Of a DNA stretch of 64,000 nt, positions 59,262 through 64,000 are shown piece after piece. The notes beneath the pieces are model-generated. The model was not told the DNA's origin. It did no database searches and saw only the letters and a list, made by a program, of their open reading frames with translations. The position numbers and the translations under genes were made by a program. The stretch covers positions 62,001-126,000 of the forward strand of contig JYOE01000011.1 of NCBI GenBank assembly GCA_000955875.1, in the 5' to 3' direction. Within the stretch, counting starts at the first letter, position 1, and every line of letters starts with the position of its first letter. This stretch comes from Terrabacter sp. 28 (GTDB lineage Bacteria; Actinomycetota; Actinomycetes; Actinomycetales; Dermatophilaceae).

Positions 59262-61928
59262 ATGACTGACGCACCCGCCACCACCGACTCTCGGATCCCC
59301 GAGCGGCCCTCGCTCGACGGCCTCGAGGAGAAGTGGATGCAGGTATGGGCGCAGGAGGGCACCTACTCGTTCGACCGCGCCAAGGCGCTCGCCGCGCCGC
59401 GCGACCAGGTCTTCGCCATCGACACCCCACCGCCGACGGCCAGCGGCTCGCTCCACGTCGGGCACGTGTTCTCCTACACGCACACCGACTGCATGGCGCG
59501 CTACAAGCGCATGCAGGGCTTCGAGGTCTTCTACCCGATCGGCTGGGACGACAACGGGCTGCCGACCGAGCGCCGTGTGCAGAACTACTACGGCGTGCGC
59601 GGTGACGCGACGCTGCCCTACGTCGAGGGCTACGAGCCGCCGTTCACCGAGGGCGTCGACGCCAAGGGCAAGGCGATCAAGCCGGCCGACCAGCAGGCGA
59701 TCAGCCGCAAGAACTTCATCGAGCTCTGCGACATCCTCACCGTCAAGGACGAGGTCACCTTCGAGTCGCTCTTCCGCCGCCTCGGCTTCTCGCTCGACTG
59801 GAACATCACCTACCGCACCATCGACGAGCGCTCGCGCGCCGTCGCGCAGCAGGCCTTCCTGCGCAACCTGGAGCGCGGCGAGGCCTACCAGAGCGAGGCA
59901 CCGGGCCTGTGGGACGTGACGTTCCAGACCGCGGTGGCGCAGGCCGAGCTCGAGGCCCGCGACTACCCGGGCGCCTACCACCGGGTGGCGTTCCACCGGG
60001 CGGGAGGCGAGCCCGTCCACATCGAGACGACCCGTCCCGAGCTCATCCCGTCGGTGGTGGCCCTCATCGCGCACCCCGACGACGAGCGCTACCAGCCGCT
60101 CTTCGGCACGACCGTGACCTCGCCCCTCTTCGGCGTCGAGGTGCCGGTGCTCGCCCACCACGCCGCCGAGATGGACAAGGGCGCCGGCATCGCCATGTGC
60201 TGCACGTTCGGTGACCTCACCGACGTGATGTGGTGGCGCGAGCTGCAGCTGCCGATCCGCTCGCTCATCACCCGCAACGGCCGCCTGCAGGCCGAGACCC
60301 CCGAGTGGATCGCCGGCGGCCCGGGCGAGGCCCTCTACGCCGAGTCGCTCGCCACCAAGACCACCTTCAGCGCCCGCGAAGCCGTCGTCGCGGCGCTGCG
60401 CGAGTCGGGCGACCTCGACGGCGAGCCGCAGAAGACACAGCGCAAGGCGAACTTCTACGAGAAGGGCGACAAGCCGCTCGAGATCGTCACGTCGCGCCAG
60501 TGGTACATCCGCAACGGCGGCCGCGAGGAGTCCCTCCGCGGCAAGCTCGTCGGCATGGGCGACGCCGTGGACTTCCACCCCGCCTTCATGCGCTCGCGCT
60601 ACAAGAACTGGGTCGAGGGCCTCAACGGTGACTGGCTCATCTCGCGCCAGCGCTTCTTCGGCGTCCCGTTCCCGGTCTGGTACCCGCTCGACGCCGAGGG
60701 CGAGACCGACTACGACCACCCCATCGTCGCCCCCGAGGCGTCGCTCCCGGTCGACCCGCAGGTCGACGTGCCGCTGGGCTACGACGAGTCGCAGCGTGGC
60801 GTGCCCGGTGGCTTCGTCGCCGACCCCGACATCATGGACACCTGGGCCACGTCGTCGCTGACGCCCCAGATCGCGGCCGGCTGGCCGGTGCGCGAGGGCG
60901 CCCCCGACGGCGAGCGCCTCGGCTCCGACGAGTCGCTGTTCGGCTCGATCTTCCCCTACGACATGCGCCCCCAGGGGCACGACATCATCCGCACGTGGCT
61001 CTTCGCCACCGTCACGCGGTCGTTCTTCGAGCACGGCGTCGCACCGTGGCGCCACGCCGCCATCAGCGGCTGGATCCTCGACCCCGACCGCAAGAAGATG
61101 AGCAAGTCCAAGGGCAACGCCGAGACGCCCGAGGACGTCGTCAAGGCCAACGGCGCCGACGCCGTGCGCTACTGGGCGGCTTCCGGTCGCCTCGGCACCG
61201 ACGCCGCCTACGACACCGGCCAGATGAAGGTCGGGCGCCGGCTCGCGATCAAGGTGCTCAACGCGAGCAAGTTCGCCCTCGGCTTCGGTGACGTGTCGGG
61301 CGACCTGAGCTCCGCGGTCACGAACCCCCTCGACCTGTCGATGCTCGCGGCGCTCGCCGACGTCGTCGAGAAGGCGACGCAGGGCTTCGAGGGCTGGGAC
61401 TATACGCGTTCGCTCGAGGTCACCGAGACCTTCTTCTGGACCTTCTGCGACGACTACCTCGAGCTCGTCAAGGACCGCGCCTACGGCGGTCAGGGTGACG
61501 AGGCGGCGGCGAGCGCCCGCGCCGCGCTGCGCCTCGCGCTCGAGACGCTGCTGCGCCTGCTCGCGCCGTTCATCCCCTACGCCACCGAGGAGGTCTGGTC
61601 GTGGTTCGGCGAGGGCTCGGTGCACCGCCAGTCCTGGCCGACGCGCGACGAGCTGCCGTCCGGCGGCGACGCCGCGGTGCTGCCCGCGGTCGGTGCGGCC
61701 CTGGCCGGCGTCCGCAAGGTCAAGTCCGAGGCCAAGGTCGGCATGCGCGCCGAGGTGCGCACCATGACCCTCGTGGCGCCGGCCGCCTCCGTCGAGCGCA
61801 TCCGTGCCGCCGAGGCCGATCTGCGCGCGAGCGGTCGCATCAGCGAGCTCACGTACGCCGAGGGCGAGTCCGTCGAGGTGCGTGACGCCGAGCTCGTCCC
61901 CGTCGAGAAGTCGCCCGCCAAGGCGTGA
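59262..61928 (+). CDS. valS: Valyl-tRNA synthetase
   Basis: An 888-residue class I synthetase. HVGHVFSYTHTD carries the HIGH motif, and KKMSKSKGNAETP the KMSKS motif. The editing domain contains ETTRPELIPSVVALIAHPDD. The GWDDNGLPTERR form and the lack of a long C-terminal coiled coil set it in the shorter, archaeal-like branch found in actinobacteria. ATG at 59262 follows GGAAGG. A strong terminator follows the gene. Confidence 0.97.
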   Translation: MTDAPATTDSRIPERPSLDGLEEKWMQVWAQEGTYSFDRAKALAAPRDQVFAIDTPPPTASGSLHVGHVFSYTHTDCMARYKRMQGFEVFYPIGWDDNGLPTERRVQNYYGVRGDATLPYVEGYEPPFTEGVDAKGKAIKPADQQAISRKNFIELCDILTVKDEVTFESLFRRLGFSLDWNITYRTIDERSRAVAQQAFLRNLERGEAYQSEAPGLWDVTFQTAVAQAELEARDYPGAYHRVAFHRAGGEPVHIETTRPELIPSVVALIAHPDDERYQPLFGTTVTSPLFGVEVPVLAHHAAEMDKGAGIAMCCTFGDLTDVMWWRELQLPIRSLITRNGRLQAETPEWIAGGPGEALYAESLATKTTFSAREAVVAALRESGDLDGEPQKTQRKANFYEKGDKPLEIVTSRQWYIRNGGREESLRGKLVGMGDAVDFHPAFMRSRYKNWVEGLNGDWLISRQRFFGVPFPVWYPLDAEGETDYDHPIVAPEASLPVDPQVDVPLGYDESQRGVPGGFVADPDIMDTWATSSLTPQIAAGWPVREGAPDGERLGSDESLFGSIFPYDMRPQGHDIIRTWLFATVTRSFFEHGVAPWRHAAISGWILDPDRKKMSKSKGNAETPEDVVKANGADAVRYWAASGRLGTDAAYDTGQMKVGRRLAIKVLNASKFALGFGDVSGDLSSAVTNPLDLSMLAALADVVEKATQGFEGWDYTRSLEVTETFFWTFCDDYLELVKDRAYGGQGDEAAASARAALRLALETLLRLLAPFIPYATEEVWSWFGEGSVHRQSWPTRDELPSGGDAAVLPAVGAALAGVRKVKSEAKVGMRAEVRTMTLVAPAASVERIRAAEADLRASGRISELTYAEGESVEVRDAELVPVEKSPAKA

Positions 61929-61937
61929 ACGACCCCT

Positions 61938-61969
61938 CGTTGCCGTCCCGACCTCTCGGGACGGCAACG
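61938..61969 (+). terminator. Terminator after valS
   Basis: A perfect 14-bp stem (61938-61951 with 61956-61969) with loop CCTC, 10 bp past the valS stop. It separates valS from the next operon. Confidence 0.82.
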
Positions 61970-62020
61970 ATCTGACGCCAATCCGGGTGGGCGCGACCTC
62001 GCTGGCATAGGGTTTCGCGC

Positions 62021-62800
62021 ATGTCGAGGCGGGGGGTGCAGCTGAGCATCGCCGTCGGTGCCGTCGTCATGGCCGCACTGGTCGTGGCGTCCACCGGCCG
62101 CCCGCTGCCGCTCCTGTCGAGGCCGTCCGCCTTCGTACCGACGGTCCCCCCGGTGCCCACCGCGACGCGGACCTTCGACACGAACGCCCTGCCGTCCGCG
62201 ACGGTCACCACCGACACGGCTCCCTTCGAGCCCTCGCCGTTCCTCATCGCCCTCGTGCAGATCTTCCTCGTGGGGACGGTTCTGGTCGTGCTGCTCGCCT
62301 TCGCGCGGCTGCTCGTGGCACTGCTGCGCAAGCCGCACCTGGTCGTGCACGAGGAGCCGACCTTCGCCGTGCCGCTCGTGCCTGCCGAGCTCCTCGAGGC
62401 GGCGCGGGAGCGCCTGCGCGACCTCGAGTCCGGTGAGCCCCGCAACGCCATCGTCGCGGCCTGGCTCGACCTCGAGGGGTCCGCGGCTGCGACGGGCCTG
62501 CCGCGACAGGCGTCCGAGACGTCGACCGAGTACACCGAACGCGTCATCACCGTGTGGGCGGTCGACCGCGAGCGCCTCGCCGACCTCGCGGCTCTCTACC
62601 GTGAGGCGCGCTTCTCGGTGCACCCGCTGGGCGAGGGGCACCGCGCGCGGGCGATCGGCGACCTCCGGATCCTCATCGCCGACCTCGAGCGGGTCGCGGA
62701 CGAGCAGGCGAGCGTCGCCGGGTCGGCACGTGCCAGCTCGACGAACGGTGCCGGGGCATCCGCGCGTGGGGTAGGCCGACCCGACGAGGGGGCGCCGTGA
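62021..62800 (+). CDS. DUF4129-domain membrane protein
   Basis: A 259-residue protein with a signal-anchor-like N-terminal helix (about 9-27), a Pro/Thr-rich external stretch, a second helix (SPFLIALVQIFLVGTVLVVLLAF) and a cytosolic DUF4129 domain (about 125-215; RNAIVAAWLDLEGSAAATGLPRQASETSTEYTERV). This domain is common in loci with MoxR ATPases, DUF58 and transglutaminases, as here. It may assemble a complex at the membrane. ATG at 62021. Confidence 0.82.
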   Translation: MSRRGVQLSIAVGAVVMAALVVASTGRPLPLLSRPSAFVPTVPPVPTATRTFDTNALPSATVTTDTAPFEPSPFLIALVQIFLVGTVLVVLLAFARLLVALLRKPHLVVHEEPTFAVPLVPAELLEAARERLRDLESGEPRNAIVAAWLDLEGSAAATGLPRQASETSTEYTERVITVWAVDRERLADLAALYREARFSVHPLGEGHRARAIGDLRILIADLERVADEQASVAGSARASSTNGAGASARGVGRPDEGAP

Positions 62801-63336
62801 GCGTGCGGACGTCGACCATCGCCGCCCTCCGAGAGGCGCTGCGGCCGTGGAAGCGGCGGCTCGCGGGCCTCGTGGCCGTGTGGGCGGGGATCGCCCTGCT
62901 CAGTGCCGCCCTGGGCCTGCAGCCCGACGTGCCAGGCCTGCTCGCGATCCTGGTCGCCGTGGCGCTGATCGTCTGGCAGGTGCTCGACCACACGGCGCCC
63001 CAGCACCTCACCGTCTGGCCACTCGTCGACAGCGAGCTCGGCAGCCAGGGACGCGGCAACGACTTCCGGGTGGCCAACCTCGCCGGCCGGCTCCAGGCCG
63101 CCGACACCCGGGGCGAGGGCCGCGAGTCGCTCGTCCACGACCTGCACCTGCAGCTGCAGGTGCTCATCCGCGAACGGCTCTTCGCCAAGCACGGCATCAT
63201 CGCCGAGGAGGAGCCGAAGTGGGCCCAGGGGGTCACGCCGCCCGACCTCTGGGACCTCCTCGTGGGGCTGCCGCCGACCGACCTCTACCGTCCGCAGCGA
63301 CTCGACCCCATCCTCCGACGAATCGAGCAGTGGTGA
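62797..63336 (+). CDS. Membrane protein of the MoxR operon
   Basis: A 179-residue protein with two helices near the N-terminus (LAGLVAVWAGIALLSAALGL; PGLLAILVAVALIVWQVL) and a cytosolic C-terminus (SLVHDLHLQLQVLIRERLFAKHG). It is commonly present between DUF4129 and MoxR genes, but no function is known to me. The GTG at 62797 overlaps the preceding stop as GTGA, and the next gene overlaps its own stop. Confidence 0.75.
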   Translation: MSVRTSTIAALREALRPWKRRLAGLVAVWAGIALLSAALGLQPDVPGLLAILVAVALIVWQVLDHTAPQHLTVWPLVDSELGSQGRGNDFRVANLAGRLQAADTRGEGRESLVHDLHLQLQVLIRERLFAKHGIIAEEEPKWAQGVTPPDLWDLLVGLPPTDLYRPQRLDPILRRIEQW

Positions 63337-63338
63337 CC

Positions 63339-64000
63339 ATGACCGACATGCCCGTGATGCCTCTCTCCCGCGTCAGCCAGCGCAGCCGCGCGGTCCTCGA
63401 CGAGGTCGGACGCGCCGTCGTCGGCAAGGACGAGGCGCTGCGCCTGGTGCTCGCCGGCATCCTCGCCGGGGGCCACGTGCTCATGGAGGACTTCCCCGGC
63501 CTCGGCAAGACGCTGGCCGCCCGCAGCTTCGCGCAGACCCTCGGGCTGGAGTTCAAGCGGGCCCAGTTCACGCCCGACCTGCTGCCCGGCGACATCACGG
63601 GCTCGTTCATCTACGACCAGCGGGCGGGCGACTTCGAGTTCCGCGCGGGCCCGCTCTTCGCCGGGCTGCTCCTCGCCGACGAGATCAACCGCACGCCTCC
63701 GAAGACGCAGGCGGCCCTGCTCGAGGCGATGCAGGAGAAGCAGGTCACCGTCGAGGGTCGCACCTTCCAGCTCCCCCGGCCCTTCCACGTGCTCGCCACC
63801 GCCAACCCCGTCGAGTACGAGGGCACCTACCCCCTGCCCGAGGCCCAGCTCGACCGCTTCCTCATGCGCATCTCGTTCGGGTACCCCTCGCTCGACGAGG
63901 AGTGGCAGATCCTCGCCAACCGGATGGCGCGGCAGCAGGAGGAGCAGCAGCTGCGGGCCGTCGTCGACGCCGAGACGCTCCTGCAGATGCAGGCCGCGAT
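63339..64000 (+). CDS. MoxR-family AAA ATPase (3' end cut by the window)
   Basis: The open frame reaches the window edge. Visible are Walker A (MEDFPGLGKTLAARSFA), the sensor-type FTPDLLPGDITGSF and Walker B (LLLADEINRTPPKTQAALLEAMQE), then ATANPVEYEGTYPLPEAQLDRF. MoxR ATPases act as chaperones that switch on or insert metals into partner proteins, typically with DUF58/VWA partners encoded next. Start: ATG at 63339, or GTG at 63333, which overlaps the upstream stop. Confidence 0.93.
   Translation, partial: MTDMPVMPLSRVSQRSRAVLDEVGRAVVGKDEALRLVLAGILAGGHVLMEDFPGLGKTLAARSFAQTLGLEFKRAQFTPDLLPGDITGSFIYDQRAGDFEFRAGPLFAGLLLADEINRTPPKTQAALLEAMQEKQVTVEGRTFQLPRPFHVLATANPVEYEGTYPLPEAQLDRFLMRISFGYPSLDEEWQILANRMARQQEEQQLRAVVDAETLLQMQAA

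Noticed and set aside
59190..61967. A 925-codon minus-strand frame opposite valS
   Set aside because: Same composition artefact; the valS strand carries all synthetase motifs.

Overview
The window is about 72% G+C, gene-dense and typical of a free-living high-GC Gram-positive actinobacterium. Start codons are often GTG, most operon genes overlap by 4 nt (ATGA or GTGA), the SOS boxes are of the actinobacterial type, and the gene neighbourhoods (lexA with a divergent LysM gene, rplU-rpmA-obg, nadD-rsfS-phosphatase, leuS-degV-plsY) are actinobacterial. Intrasporangiaceae or a close relative is my inference and cannot be proved from this sequence. I see no insertion sequence, prophage, CRISPR array or rRNA.

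Layout. 0-3 kb: an ESX-like small protein, a DUF1023 hydrolase and a cut-off membrane gene. 2.5-4 kb: the SOS control point, with lexA divergent from a LysM membrane protein. 4-11 kb: a membrane protein, a sirtuin, a LysR regulator, gamma-glutamyltranspeptidase, a cyclopropane-synthase-like methyltransferase with a DUF1295 partner, and a cupin. 11-21 kb: comEC and comEA, purU, a TPR-like protein, plsY, degV and leuS. leuS has a ribosome-mediated attenuator whose leader peptide carries four Leu codons in a row. 21-25.7 kb: small membrane and secreted proteins, then a pair of SMR exporters behind a guanidine-III riboswitch. 25.7-30 kb: a two-gene cassette of caspase-fold proteases (CHAT-TM-CBM9-like, then a C14 caspase), closed by an 18-bp terminator and tRNA-Ala. 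30-36 kb: phosphatase, rsfS, nadD, a small membrane gene, DUF402, a glycosyltransferase, a methyltransferase and proA. 36-43.7 kb: a TPP-riboswitch thiamine operon (thiE-O-S-G-tenI-like-D-C), then proB. 43.8-50 kb: a LytS/LytTR two-component pair followed by two sodium:solute symporter genes, each with a small membrane partner. 50-56 kb: obg, rpmA, rplU and rne. 56-64 kb: DUF2344, an acyltransferase, a DUF2207-like protein, valS and the start of a DUF4129/MoxR operon.

How it fits together. Much of the window is housekeeping: translation, ribosome assembly, NAD, proline, thiamine and phospholipid synthesis. The regulatory layer is rich: SOS boxes, a Leu attenuator, TPP and guanidine riboswitches, and a two-component transporter locus. 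The least explained parts are the paired caspase-fold proteases and a strongly over-represented 8-mer, CGGCATAC/GTATGCCG. I counted about 28 copies by eye, in all reading frames and in intergenic DNA.
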